Source of the DNA: SICV01 sp038045265 | GTDB lineage: Archaea; Nanobdellota; Nanobdellia; Pacearchaeales; GW2011-AR1 | Direction of reading: 5' to 3' | Assembly: GCA_038045265.1 (NCBI GenBank) | Contig: JBBSYL010000014.1 | Span: forward strand, 1 to 64,000 | DNA length: 64,000 nt | Shown: piece by piece, positions 1 through 7,756 of the stretch | Position numbering within the stretch: the first letter of the stretch is position 1 | Layout: the number at the start of each line of letters is the position of its first letter | Notes under the pieces: generated by a model | Told to the model about the DNA's origin: nothing | Databases searched by the model: none | Seen by the model: only the letters and a program-made list of their open reading frames with translations | Program-made: the position numbers and the translations under genes

Positions 1-1
1 G

Positions 2-592
2 TTTTGTTCCAGATTTGTTATATCTTTTTCCTCTTTTGATAATATTCTTAGATTTCCATTTATAGATTATTTAGAAGCTGAAGAAGCAAGAATAGTAAAA
101 AATCTACCTAGAGATAAATGGTTTCCAGAAATAGTCAAACTAGAAGAAATGGCTGAAAGAATTCTTGGCTATTCCTACGAAAAAGGCATGGGTGCTGGAA
201 GCAGTCATTTTAGAGATAGATGGAAAAATGCAAGAGAATTAAAAGATTCTCAAGAAGGACTTTATAGAAGAATTGCACTAAGTAACTTTATTAAACATAG
301 ATTTTTTATCCACCACATAGCCTATTTCAATGGATGTCTAATTCTAGCAGCAAAACAAAATCTTTATGCTCTTCCTTTAACAGAACTATCTGAAAAACCA
401 CAAATAATTGCACCATACGGAAATAGAGTTTGGACGTTTAAAGATAATATAGCAGGCATTACTACTGTTTCAGGAGAATTATTAAAACAAATGAAAGCAA
501 AAGCAGATATAAGAATAGGAAAAAGACCAGAAACAAATACCCCATACCCAACACAAAAGAATTGGAGCTACAGACAACCAGTCAATGCTTAA
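2..592 (+). CDS. Hypothetical protein, 5'-truncated by the window edge
   Basis: The frame is open from the first bases of the window with no stop, so the gene starts upstream; an internal ATG at 149 is only a possible start. The visible 196 residues are soluble, mixed charged, with no signal peptide or membrane segment. A GMGAGSSHFRDRW stretch and a C-terminal basic/proline-rich tail (KRPETNTPYPTQKNW) are the most distinctive parts. I do not recognise the family. It is convergent with the next gene and ends directly against it. Codon use resembles its neighbours. It is seen as coding from length and composition; no function is claimed. Confidence 0.55.
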   Translation, partial: FCSRFVISFSSFDNILRFPFIDYLEAEEARIVKNLPRDKWFPEIVKLEEMAERILGYSYEKGMGAGSSHFRDRWKNARELKDSQEGLYRRIALSNFIKHRFFIHHIAYFNGCLILAAKQNLYALPLTELSEKPQIIAPYGNRVWTFKDNIAGITTVSGELLKQMKAKADIRIGKRPETNTPYPTQKNWSYRQPVNA

Positions 593-1111
593 TTAAAACA
601 AATCAATAAACCTATTACTAAACTTCCCTGTATCTGAACAATGATAAACTTTATGAAATATTTGATTTACCTTTCCCTTAACCTTCAATCCGTTCTTTTC
701 AATCATCTTTCTATTTTCTCTACTTAACTCTAATTGTGGTGCCTTAAACATTTCAGGTTTTTTCCCAAAACATTCGGTAAAGTCATCAATTCCCTTTTGT
801 AAATATTTCTCATCCCTTTTATGCAAAAATTCACTATAGGTATGATAAACCCCATGTAGCCCTATTTTCTTATTCAGAGATTTAATTTTATCACACCACA
901 CTCTATCTTCAGTTATCAATTTATTATTATAATCTGGAATTACCCATAAAACATCACTTTTATCCAATAGTTCTTGCGTACATTCAATTTCAGGACTTAC
1001 ATCGTCTATCTCTGTGTGGCTTACCTTTCTTATAATAAATAATATTAAAAGGAGAGCCAATATTATTCCAATTACCCACAATGAAATATATTCCACACTA
1101 CCTTTTTTCAT
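593..1111 (-). CDS. Membrane-anchored polysaccharide deacetylase-like protein (DUF2334-type)
   Basis: The preferred start is the second ATG (MKKGSVEYISLW), which puts one membrane segment (about residues 8-28) right at the N-terminus; the ATG 27 bases upstream would add a short Cys-containing leader. The outside domain contains IGLHGVYHTYSEF, which resembles the metal-binding H-G-x-x-H segment of polysaccharide deacetylase/DUF2334 proteins, and FKAPQLELSRENRKMIEKNG, which resembles the F-R-x-P segment that follows it. At about 172 residues it is shorter than typical family members. Assignment is by motif only; substrate unknown, perhaps a surface glycan. It is divergent from mcm. Confidence 0.45.
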   Translation of the reverse strand: MKKGSVEYISLWVIGIILALLLILFIIRKVSHTEIDDVSPEIECTQELLDKSDVLWVIPDYNNKLITEDRVWCDKIKSLNKKIGLHGVYHTYSEFLHKRDEKYLQKGIDDFTECFGKKPEMFKAPQLELSRENRKMIEKNGLKVKGKVNQIFHKVYHCSDTGKFSNRFIDLF

Positions 1112-1137
1112 AATACTTTCCAGAGTACAACAAACCA

Positions 1138-1144
1138 TTTAAAT
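1138..1144 (+). promoter_or_regulatory. TATA box of mcm
   Basis: TTTAAAT lies about 25 bases before the in-frame ATG at 1165. GAGG at 1154-1157 has good spacing to that second ATG too, so the start of mcm is ambiguous between 1159 and 1165. Confidence 0.4.
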
Positions 1145-1158
1145 GCTCATACTGAGGA

Positions 1159-3198
1159 ATGGATATGGAGCCTATTCCACAGAACGTAAAAAAGAAGAGA
1201 ATGGACGAACTTCTTTTAGAAGCAAAGAACTTCTTTGATGCAAATAAAAAAGAGATAGCCAATTCAATAAGATCAGAAAACAATGTAGTAATGATAAGTT
1301 TTGAGAGCCTTTCCCAATTCTCTCCTTCTCTTGCAGAAAGTCTTTTAGAAACCCCTGAGCAGATACTTGAAATCTTAGGAACAGCACTAGAAGAATTAGG
1401 ATTACTAAAAAATGCAAGAATCAGGCTCTCAAGTCTTCCAAAAACTTCTTCAAACAAAATAAGGGAAATAAGAGCAAGACATCTGGACCAATTACTCTGG
1501 ATAGAAGGAATTGTAAGGCAAGCTTCAGACGTTAGGCCACAGGTAGTAAACGCAAAATTTGAATGTCCTAGTTGCGGAGCAATACTATCAGTTTTACAAA
1601 TTGACAAAAAGTTCAGGGAACCTCCAAGATGTACATGTGGCTGGAAAGGGCCGTTCAAAATTCTCTCAAAAGAGATGGTGGACACACAAAGATTAGTAAT
1701 AGAAGAATCTCCAGACATGCTTGAAGGGGGGGAACAACCAAGAAGAATCTCCGTCTTCCTTAAAGAAGATCTTGTAGATCCAAAAATGGAAGAACGCACC
1801 ACTCCCGGAAGCAAGATCAAGATATTTGGAATCCTAAAAGAGGTCCCAGTACCATTGCAAACTGGAGCAGTCTCTACAAGATATGACATTGCAGTAGAAG
1901 CAAACAATATCATTCCAATGGAAGAATCCTTTGAAGACTTAGATGTAAGAGAAGATGATGTCAAAGAGATCCTCGAAATTGCAACACAGCCAAATCTACT
2001 CAAAAGACTTTCAGCAAGCATAGCGCCAAGTATATACGGATTCGAAAAAATAAAGGAAGCAGTTCTTCTCCAGCTATTTAGCGGAATAAAAAAGAAAAAA
2101 TCTGATGGCGGGCAGACGAGGGGGGATATTCACATACTTCTTGTAGGTGACCCTGGAGTTGCAAAATCTGTATTATTAAAATTCACTTCAATTATAGCTC
2201 CAAAGGGCCGTTATGTTTCTGGAAAAGCAGCCACTGCTGCGGGTCTTACAGCAGCAGTAGTAAAAGATGAATTTCTAAGGGGTTGGTCCTTAGAAGCTGG
2301 AGCGATGGTCCTTTCAAATAAGGGCACTGTTTGTATTGATGAAATAGAAAAAATGAACGAACAAGATCGTTCAGCAATGCATGAAGCTATGGAACAACAA
2401 ACAGTTACAATTTCTAAAGCCAACATTCATGCAACACTAAGAGCTGAAACTACTGTACTCGCGGCAGGAAACCCCAAGCTAGGCAGATTTGACCCATACA
2501 CCCCAATTCCACAGCAAATAGACATCTCTCCAGCCTTACTATCTAGATTTGACGTAATTTTTGTAATTAGAGACATCCCCAACAAAATAACTGATGAAGC
2601 TATTGCTTCTCATGTCTTAGAAGAGCATCAGCAGGAAGTTATAAGAGATATAATCGATCCAAAACTTTTAAGAAAATATATTTCATACGCAAAACAAAAA
2701 TGCAAACCCAGACTTACTGATGAAGCGGCAGATGAAATAAAAGATTTTTACATTAAACTTAGAAACCAATCAGTAAAATCAGACTCAGATATAAAACCAA
2801 TCCCTATAACAGCAAGACAACTTGAGGGAATAATCCGTCTTTCAGAAGCACATGCAAAAATGCGCCTAAGCCACGAAGTTTCAAGAGAAGACGCACAAAA
2901 AGCAATAGATCTTCTAAAAATGTCTCTTCAACAGGTAGGTTACGATGAAGAAACAAAAACATTTGACATAGACAAGATAACCACAGGCATTAGTAGCTCA
3001 AAAAGGGGTAAAATTCTCACAGTCAGAGAATCAATAGCAAAATTGGAATCTAGGTTAGGTAAGCTCATTCCAATGGAAGAACTTGAAAAAGAGCTATTAG
3101 ACAAAATGACCGCAATAGAACTTGAAGATGCGTTATCCCAATTATCAAAATCTGGAGACATATTCAAACCTAAAAAAGGATTCATACAAAGGATATAA
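1159..3198 (+). CDS. mcm: Replicative DNA helicase MCM
   Basis: This is the hexameric 3'-5' helicase that unwinds DNA ahead of the archaeal replisome. The 679-residue protein has the full layout: N-terminal helical domain, an OB domain with a zinc knuckle (CPSC at 136-139, CTC at 158-160), then the AAA+ core with Walker A GDPGVAKS (about 330-337), Walker B VCIDEIE (391-397), sensor-1 region AAGNPKLGRFD, and the arginine-finger motif LSRFD (461-465). A C-terminal winged helix follows. Length is normal for archaeal MCM. A second in-frame ATG two codons in may be the true leaderless start. It overlaps the next gene by one base (TAATG), suggesting coupled translation. No intein is seen. Confidence 0.97.
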   Translation: MDMEPIPQNVKKKRMDELLLEAKNFFDANKKEIANSIRSENNVVMISFESLSQFSPSLAESLLETPEQILEILGTALEELGLLKNARIRLSSLPKTSSNKIREIRARHLDQLLWIEGIVRQASDVRPQVVNAKFECPSCGAILSVLQIDKKFREPPRCTCGWKGPFKILSKEMVDTQRLVIEESPDMLEGGEQPRRISVFLKEDLVDPKMEERTTPGSKIKIFGILKEVPVPLQTGAVSTRYDIAVEANNIIPMEESFEDLDVREDDVKEILEIATQPNLLKRLSASIAPSIYGFEKIKEAVLLQLFSGIKKKKSDGGQTRGDIHILLVGDPGVAKSVLLKFTSIIAPKGRYVSGKAATAAGLTAAVVKDEFLRGWSLEAGAMVLSNKGTVCIDEIEKMNEQDRSAMHEAMEQQTVTISKANIHATLRAETTVLAAGNPKLGRFDPYTPIPQQIDISPALLSRFDVIFVIRDIPNKITDEAIASHVLEEHQQEVIRDIIDPKLLRKYISYAKQKCKPRLTDEAADEIKDFYIKLRNQSVKSDSDIKPIPITARQLEGIIRLSEAHAKMRLSHEVSREDAQKAIDLLKMSLQQVGYDEETKTFDIDKITTGISSSKRGKILTVRESIAKLESRLGKLIPMEELEKELLDKMTAIELEDALSQLSKSGDIFKPKKGFIQRI

Positions 3199-3533
3199 TG
3201 AAAATAAAAGAAATAGGAAACATAAAAGTTGATAATAAGGAAAGATACATAAAAGCATTTATTGATTTAATAAAATCCGTAAAATCAAATTGCTTCAATT
3301 ACCAAGATAAAGAATATACTGATTATTTAATAATAAATGAGAATAGGTTAAACAGCCATTTTATTCACATAGTCCCAAAAGAAATATTAAACACTTTTAA
3401 CAAGATAAAAGACAGCAATCCAGAACAATTTTTAGGATTTTCAATATTTTTAGGGAAATACAATGATAAAGAGGTAAGGGTTAGTTGCTTTGGCATACCT
3501 TGTTCAGATTTAACAAGAGCCATAATAAACTAA
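3198..3533 (+). CDS. Hypothetical protein coupled to mcm
   Basis: A 111-residue soluble protein whose ATG overlaps the mcm stop by one base, so it is probably translated from the mcm transcript. No signal peptide or membrane segment. It carries a central NSHFIHIVPKEIL stretch and a C-terminal GIPCSDLTRAIIN segment. I do not recognise a family. Its position after mcm and before an OB-fold protein suggests, but does not show, a link with replication. Confidence 0.65.
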   Translation: MKIKEIGNIKVDNKERYIKAFIDLIKSVKSNCFNYQDKEYTDYLIINENRLNSHFIHIVPKEILNTFNKIKDSNPEQFLGFSIFLGKYNDKEVRVSCFGIPCSDLTRAIIN

Positions 3534-3540
3534 ACAAATC

Positions 3541-3547
3541 TTTATAA
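3541..3547 (+). promoter_or_regulatory. TATA box of the RPA-like gene
   Basis: TTTATAA is centred 26 bases before the ATG at 3570, as expected for a leaderless archaeal transcript. Confidence 0.5.
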
Positions 3548-3569
3548 GGACATAAAATTAAAACTAAAA

Positions 3570-4184
3570 ATGGAAGAAAAACAATATAAGAGGAACACAG
3601 CCTATAAACTAAAGATAGGCAACATAGCTTCTGGAAAAATAATCACAAATGGTGAAAGATTCAAGCTTCTCGAATTAGATGGGAAAAACGTGATTAGAAT
3701 AAACATAGTAGCAAACGTAATAGACAAATATATACAAGAAGGTGAAAAACACTTCGGTTCAATAACTCTTGACGATGGTTCTGGCCAGATAAAAGCCAAA
3801 ACATTCGGAGAAGATACAGAAAAGTTCTCCCAACTAAACTTAGGAGATACCATCTTAGTAATTGGCCTTTTAAGATCTTGGAATAATGAGCTGTATATTA
3901 CTCCCGATATAATAAAAAAGTTAAATCCAAATTATCTCCTATTAAGAAAGTTGGAAGTTGAAGCAGATATGCCAAAAACAATTCAAAAAGAACAATTAAT
4001 GGCTATGAAAGACAAAATTCTTGAAATGATTAAGGGCTCTGAGTCAAACGGAGGTTTAGATATAGAAAAAATGATTTTAGAACTAAAAGAACATCCAGAT
4101 ATAATAAATCAAGAAATTAAACGCCTATTAGAAGATGGCACAATCTACGAACCAAGACCTGGAAAATTAAGATATCTTGGCTGA
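3570..4184 (+). CDS. RPA-like single-stranded DNA-binding protein (OB fold plus winged helix)
   Basis: The protein (204 residues) has a single OB fold (about residues 12-125): the strands around FGSITLDDGSGQIKAKTFGE and GDTILVIGLLRSWNNELYITPDII are typical of RPA-family nucleic-acid-binding domains. The C-terminal 60 residues form a likely winged helix, an arrangement like the RPA32/RPA2 subunit. No zinc finger is seen. It follows mcm in the same direction with its own promoter. Role inferred: coating single-stranded DNA in replication and repair. It could instead be another OB-fold protein such as an aRPA-associated subunit. Confidence 0.75.
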   Translation: MEEKQYKRNTAYKLKIGNIASGKIITNGERFKLLELDGKNVIRINIVANVIDKYIQEGEKHFGSITLDDGSGQIKAKTFGEDTEKFSQLNLGDTILVIGLLRSWNNELYITPDIIKKLNPNYLLLRKLEVEADMPKTIQKEQLMAMKDKILEMIKGSESNGGLDIEKMILELKEHPDIINQEIKRLLEDGTIYEPRPGKLRYLG

Positions 4185-4205
4185 TTCCTACCCACAATAA
4201 TCAGC

Positions 4206-4213
4206 TTTATAAA
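4206..4213 (+). promoter_or_regulatory. TATA box of the aIF2-beta gene
   Basis: TTTATAAA is centred 25 bases before the ATG at 4234, consistent with a leaderless start. Confidence 0.5.
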
Positions 4214-4233
4214 CTACCTGAATAAATTAGTTT

Positions 4234-4638
4234 ATGGAAAATTATGAACAATTGCTTGATAAAGCATATAATAAAGTAAAAGTTGTAGATACATCCAATG
4301 GAAGATTTGAAATCCCAGGAGTTTCTGGTCAAGTATCAGGAAAAAACACAATAATCACGAATATGCTTGAAATCGCGACTTACATAAGAAGACCAGTAGA
4401 GCATTTGGCAAAATACATTCAAAAATCCCTAGCGACATCAGGAAAAATAGAAAAGGACAGACTAATCCTTAACACAAAACTAAATTCCCAGAAAGTAAAT
4501 GAAAAAATAAAAGAATATGCAAAAGAATTTGTTATATGCTCTGAATGTGGAAAACCAGATACAGAAATAATTTCTGAGAAAGGTATAAAATTGAAGCACT
4601 GTCTTGCCTGCGGGGCCAAAAATCCCGTAAAAAGCTAG
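4234..4638 (+). CDS. eif2b: Translation initiation factor aIF2 subunit beta
   Basis: aIF2-beta is part of the heterotrimer that brings initiator Met-tRNA to the small ribosomal subunit. The 134-residue length matches archaeal orthologues. The central alpha/beta domain is recognisable (NMLEIATYIRRPVEHLAKYIQKSLATSGKIE), and the C-terminal zinc ribbon is complete: CSECGKPDTEI followed by KHCLACGAKNPV, giving two CxxC knuckles. It is followed after 8 bases by the DUF424 gene, so the two are probably one operon. No unusual residues are seen. Confidence 0.93.
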   Translation: MENYEQLLDKAYNKVKVVDTSNGRFEIPGVSGQVSGKNTIITNMLEIATYIRRPVEHLAKYIQKSLATSGKIEKDRLILNTKLNSQKVNEKIKEYAKEFVICSECGKPDTEIISEKGIKLKHCLACGAKNPVKS

Positions 4639-4646
4639 GTATAAAA

Positions 4647-4940
4647 ATGTACGTAAAAATACATAAATCTTATAGAAATGTAGTTGCAATATGTGATGAA
4701 GAGCTATTAAATAAAATATTTGAAGAGGGAGAAAGACAGCTTGACGTAAGAGAAAATTTCTTCAAAGATAGAAAACTGCAAAAAGAAGAAATTGTAAGAT
4801 TAATAAAAATGTATTCTCTTGAAGATTCAACGTTTAATATTGTTGGTGAAAATTCCATAGAGGCTGCGCGCGAAGCAGGTTTAATAAACAAAGATGATGC
4901 TGGCAAGATAAAAGGTATACCTTTCATTCTTGTCTTTTAA
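4647..4940 (+). CDS. DUF424 family protein
   Basis: A 97-residue protein beginning MYVKIHKSYRNVVAICDEELLNKIFEEG, which matches the conserved start of the archaeal DUF424 family. The end (KGIPFILVF) is also typical. DUF424 proteins are widespread in archaea, often beside aIF2-beta and the KH-domain RNA-processing protein, as here. That context suggests a role in translation or RNA processing; the biochemical role is not established to my knowledge. Confidence 0.8.
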   Translation: MYVKIHKSYRNVVAICDEELLNKIFEEGERQLDVRENFFKDRKLQKEEIVRLIKMYSLEDSTFNIVGENSIEAAREAGLINKDDAGKIKGIPFILVF

Positions 4941-4976
4941 AGGAAAAAATAAATAACCCCAAAAAATATACTTAAC

Positions 4977-5513
4977 ATGGAAAAATTTTACTTTCAAAAA
5001 ATATCTGAGCTAAAGAAAGAAAGAAAGAACCTTGAAGATCAATTAAAGGTTAAAATTTCTCTAACAGGAAAATTAGTCTTTATAGAAGGAGATTCAGTTG
5101 CAGAATATGAGGCATCCATAGTCATGGAAGCGATGCAACTTGGTTTTTCAGTAAAAAAAGCACTCGCACTAAAAGATCCAGAAATGAAATTTCTGCGCCT
5201 CCATATAAGGGATTTTACAAGAAGAAAAAATCTTAAAGATGTCAGAGCAAGAATAATAGGCAAGGAAGGAAAAACAAAGCGCACAATAGAGTCCATCTCA
5301 GACTGCGACATAGTCATATCAGATAGTGAAGTAGGGATAATAGGAAGCACAGAATCAATAGAAGATGCAACGACTGCAATAAAAAACATCATAAAAGGCT
5401 CAAAACAGGCAAATGCTTATAGATATCTCGAAAGAAGAAACGCGACGAAAAGAGAAGAGATGCAAAAAGGCCTTGATCTCGGGTTAAAAAATAAAAAAAC
5501 ATATAAAAAATAA
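4977..5513 (+). CDS. KH-domain rRNA-processing protein (Dim2/Pno1/Krr1-like)
   Basis: The 178-residue protein has two KH-like modules. The first lies around residues 20-75 (ISLTGKLVFIEGDSVAEYEASI). The second (about 80-145) carries the RNA-binding loop as RIIGKEGKTKRTIE, followed by CDIVISDSEVGIIGS. This is the layout of archaeal homologues of Pno1/Dim2, which bind the 3' end of small-subunit rRNA during maturation. The C-terminus is very basic (NKKTYKK). It completes a translation cluster with aIF2-beta and DUF424. A T-rich stretch follows the stop. Confidence 0.88.
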   Translation: MEKFYFQKISELKKERKNLEDQLKVKISLTGKLVFIEGDSVAEYEASIVMEAMQLGFSVKKALALKDPEMKFLRLHIRDFTRRKNLKDVRARIIGKEGKTKRTIESISDCDIVISDSEVGIIGSTESIEDATTAIKNIIKGSKQANAYRYLERRNATKREEMQKGLDLGLKNKKTYKK

Positions 5514-5532
5514 AAATAAAAATTTGATTGAT

Positions 5533-5571
5533 TTATCTTCTCTTTTTTTTCTTTGCTTTCTTTTTTGCCAT
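5533..5571 (-). CDS. Possible 12-residue lysine/arginine-rich micro-ORF
   Basis: On the - strand an ATG opens MAKKKAKKKKRR followed by TAA. Eleven of twelve residues are K, A or R after Met. It could encode a tiny basic peptide, but the same bases are also simply a T-rich terminator for the upstream gene on the other strand. There is no clear Shine-Dalgarno or TATA box at the right distance. Low confidence. Confidence 0.2.
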   Translation of the reverse strand: MAKKKAKKKKRR

Positions 5572-5797
5572 CTGTTGTCATAAACCTCTTTTTAGTTCTA
5601 CTTTATCTAACACTTTTTTCTTTATAAATTTTTGCCAAATTTTTTAAAAAAGGAAAAACCTTGAAATTTTTTATCGACGAGGAAAATTTTAAGGGAATTT
5701 GAAAAAAATAAAAAATAGAAAAACAATTTTATTTAAAAAAATAAAAATCTACAAAATAGAAGTTAAAAACACAAATATTTGCTCCAATACCTAAAGC

Positions 5798-5805
5798 TTT
5801 AAATA
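5798..5805 (+). promoter_or_regulatory. TATA box of tRNA-Asn
   Basis: TTTAAATA is centred about 27 bases before the first base of the tRNA, the expected archaeal distance. Confidence 0.55.
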
Positions 5806-5828
5806 ACGTTTTTATGTTTCATGAATAT

Positions 5829-5900
5829 GTTCCCTTAGCTCAGCCGGTAGAGCACATGACTGTTAATCATGGGGTCGGAGGTTCGAGTCCTCCAGGGAAC
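5829..5900 (+). tRNA. tRNA-Asn (anticodon GUU)
   Basis: A full cloverleaf can be drawn: acceptor GTTCCCT pairs with AGGGAAC; D stem GCTC/GAGC; anticodon stem CATGA/TCATG encloses loop CTGTTAA with anticodon GTT at 34-36; T stem GGAGG/CCTCC encloses TTCGAGT. No intron and no encoded CCA. Discriminator is taken as the G following the stem. Asn-tRNA may be made through the GatCAB route encoded later in the window. Confidence 0.95.
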
Positions 5901-5953
5901 GTTCTTTTAAAGAAATCCAAAGCCTTATAACTTATCCCTACTTTGACAAAATA

Positions 5954-6385
5954 ATGAAAAAAATGGAGAAAAAAGATAGTATTGGCAAAGAAATTTTAAG
6001 GGAATTTGAAAAAAAAGACGTAATAGAGGTTCTTGTTGGAGCTTCCATACTTGCAATTCCTGTAGGCTTCACCGAAGAAACTTGGCGCCTAGGTGAATCT
6101 CTTCCAATATCAAATATTCTCGGCATACTAATTCTCTCTCTTGCATTTATCTCTGCTTTCGTTTATTATCAATACCACCACAAGCACTATCATCCCCATC
6201 ACGCAAAGGAATTCTCAAAGAGAGTTGCCTTTACATATCTAGGTTCATTTCTCGTAGTGGCTCTAATGCTCACATTAATTCAACAAGCTCCTTGGTCAAC
6301 TGAAACAGTAATTGCATTGAAAAGAACCGTCCTCGTAACATTTCCTGCATCAATGATCGCGCTAGTTGCAGATATGTTTAAATAA
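5954..6385 (+). CDS. DUF2391-type integral membrane protein
   Basis: The 143-residue protein has four hydrophobic segments (about residues 25-42, 53-72, 91-108, 121-139). The first includes VLVGASILAIPVGFTEETW, the hallmark of the DUF2391/TIGR02587 membrane family. A histidine-rich loop (YQYHHKHYHPHH, about 72-83) sits between helices 2 and 3 and could bind metal. Function unknown. It is convergent with the next small gene. Start chosen at the first ATG; a second ATG (MEKKD) three codons in is equally possible. Confidence 0.7.
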   Translation: MKKMEKKDSIGKEILREFEKKDVIEVLVGASILAIPVGFTEETWRLGESLPISNILGILILSLAFISAFVYYQYHHKHYHPHHAKEFSKRVAFTYLGSFLVVALMLTLIQQAPWSTETVIALKRTVLVTFPASMIALVADMFK

Positions 6386-6388
6386 AAT

Positions 6389-6625
6389 TCAATAAAAATA
6401 ATAATAAATTAATCCGCCTAAGATTATTAAAACTATAAGCACAATAAAAATTACCCTATCAATTTTTTCCCTTCTAAGTTTTTCTTCTTCAGGTAAATAT
6501 TTATCTTCCTCTCTTCTTCTCACTTCCAAAGGAACTTCAGATCTTAATTCATTTCCGCTATAATCAAACTGCAAAACTGCTGTAGTCTTCTTACTTTTCT
6601 TCCTAACATCCAATTCCTGCACCAT
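6389..6625 (-). CDS. Small tail-anchored membrane protein
   Basis: A 78-residue protein with a charged, soluble N-terminal 57 residues (rich in K, R and E: VRRREEDKYLPEEEKLRREK) and a single C-terminal membrane helix (VIFIVLIVLIILGGLIYYYF). This is the topology of a tail-anchored protein facing the cytoplasm. No family recognised. It is convergent with the DUF2391 gene (3-base gap) and divergent from mnmA. Confidence 0.6.
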   Translation of the reverse strand: MVQELDVRKKSKKTTAVLQFDYSGNELRSEVPLEVRRREEDKYLPEEEKLRREKIDRVIFIVLIVLIILGGLIYYYFY

Positions 6626-6675
6626 ATTATTAACTAAACACTAAGTATTATAAACATTCCTAAAATTATTAATTA

Positions 6676-7755
6676 ATGAAAGGAAAAAGAAAAAAATCTG
6701 TATTAATCGGACTTTCAGGTGGTGTAGATTCAGCCGTATCTGCCCATTTACTAAAAAAACAAGGCTATCAAGTAACGGCAGTTTTTCTAAAAATGTTTTC
6801 AGACACAAAAGATCCGATTACCTCTGAATGTCGTTGGATTTCAGATTATAAAGAGGCTCAAAAAATAGCCAACTTTCTAAACATCCCTTTAATCAAATTA
6901 GATTATGAAAAAAGTTACAAATCTCAGGTTCTCAATCCCATGTTCTCAGATTACAAATCTGGACTAACCCCTAATCCAGACATCTCATGTAATACAATAA
7001 TAAAATTCCCCCTTCTGCTAAAAGAGGCAAAAAAAAGAAAAATAAACTTTATAGCAACAGGTCATTACGCAAGAATAAAGAAAGACAAAAAAAGATATCA
7101 TTTATTACAAGGTCTTGACAAAAATAAAGACCAATCCTATTTCTTAGCAGAACTAAATCAATCTATTTTATCAAAAACACTATTTCCAATAGGTCGTTTA
7201 ACAAAAAAACAAGTCAGACATTTAGCAAAATCTATAAACCTATCCAACCATAACAGAGAATCAACTTCTGGATTATGTTTTGTAGGAAATATCAACTTCC
7301 AATTCTTCTTAAAAAGAAAATTAAAAATAAAGAAAGGAATAGTCAAAGATACTGAAAATAACATTTTAGGCACACATAATGGAATAGGATTTTACACAAT
7401 AGGACAAAAAGCTCTCCCGTCAATAGGAATAAACATAAAAAAACCAAACCTTCTCGCAAGTAAAAAATATTACATAATAGATAAAATAAAAGTAAAAAAT
7501 GAACTAATTGTTGCTCCCGAAGGCCATCCTTCTCTATTCACAAATAAAATAAATATAAGGAATCTAAAACTAATTAACAATAATTCAAAACTTTCTAATT
7601 TATCTGCAAGAATACGCCATTTAGGAAAATTATATCCTGGGAAATTAGTAAAAAACACCTTTATCACAAAAACTCCTATTTCCCTGCCTGCTCCAGGCCA
7701 ATATCTAGTCATCTATAAAGGTCAAGAGTTAATAGGTTCTGGAATAATAGGATAA
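6676..7755 (+). CDS. mnmA: tRNA-specific 2-thiouridylase MnmA
   Basis: MnmA adenylates and thiolates U34 of tRNAs for Lys, Glu and Gln. The 359-residue length is normal. Seen in the sequence: PP-loop SGGVDS near residue 14, the catalytic cysteine in NPDISCN (about 96-102), the tRNA-recognition segment ATGHYARI, the second catalytic cysteine in STSGLCFVG (about 195-203), and the C-terminal beta-barrel ending LPAPGQYLVIYKGQELIGSGII. This is the bacterial/organellar enzyme family. Most archaea use other thiolation routes, so an origin by transfer from bacteria is likely, although base composition matches its neighbours. It is convergent with the methyltransferase gene (1-base gap). Confidence 0.93.
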   Translation: MKGKRKKSVLIGLSGGVDSAVSAHLLKKQGYQVTAVFLKMFSDTKDPITSECRWISDYKEAQKIANFLNIPLIKLDYEKSYKSQVLNPMFSDYKSGLTPNPDISCNTIIKFPLLLKEAKKRKINFIATGHYARIKKDKKRYHLLQGLDKNKDQSYFLAELNQSILSKTLFPIGRLTKKQVRHLAKSINLSNHNRESTSGLCFVGNINFQFFLKRKLKIKKGIVKDTENNILGTHNGIGFYTIGQKALPSIGINIKKPNLLASKKYYIIDKIKVKNELIVAPEGHPSLFTNKINIRNLKLINNNSKLSNLSARIRHLGKLYPGKLVKNTFITKTPISLPAPGQYLVIYKGQELIGSGIIG

Positions 7756-7756
7756 T

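Larger units (their letters stand above)
5514..5828. other. Intergenic AT-rich stretch before tRNA-Asn
   Basis: This 315-base stretch has no long reading frame. It starts with a T-rich run (5543-5550) that could terminate the upstream operon on the + strand. The same run read on the - strand encodes a tiny lysine-rich peptide (listed separately). The rest is A/T homopolymer-rich and ends with the tRNA promoter. I see no RNA gene fold or repeat in the middle. Confidence 0.5.

Noticed and set aside
1098..2021. A 307-residue reading frame on the - strand over mcm
   Set aside because: It is the antisense shadow of the strongly supported mcm gene; its composition is Ser/Leu-rich as expected for such shadows.
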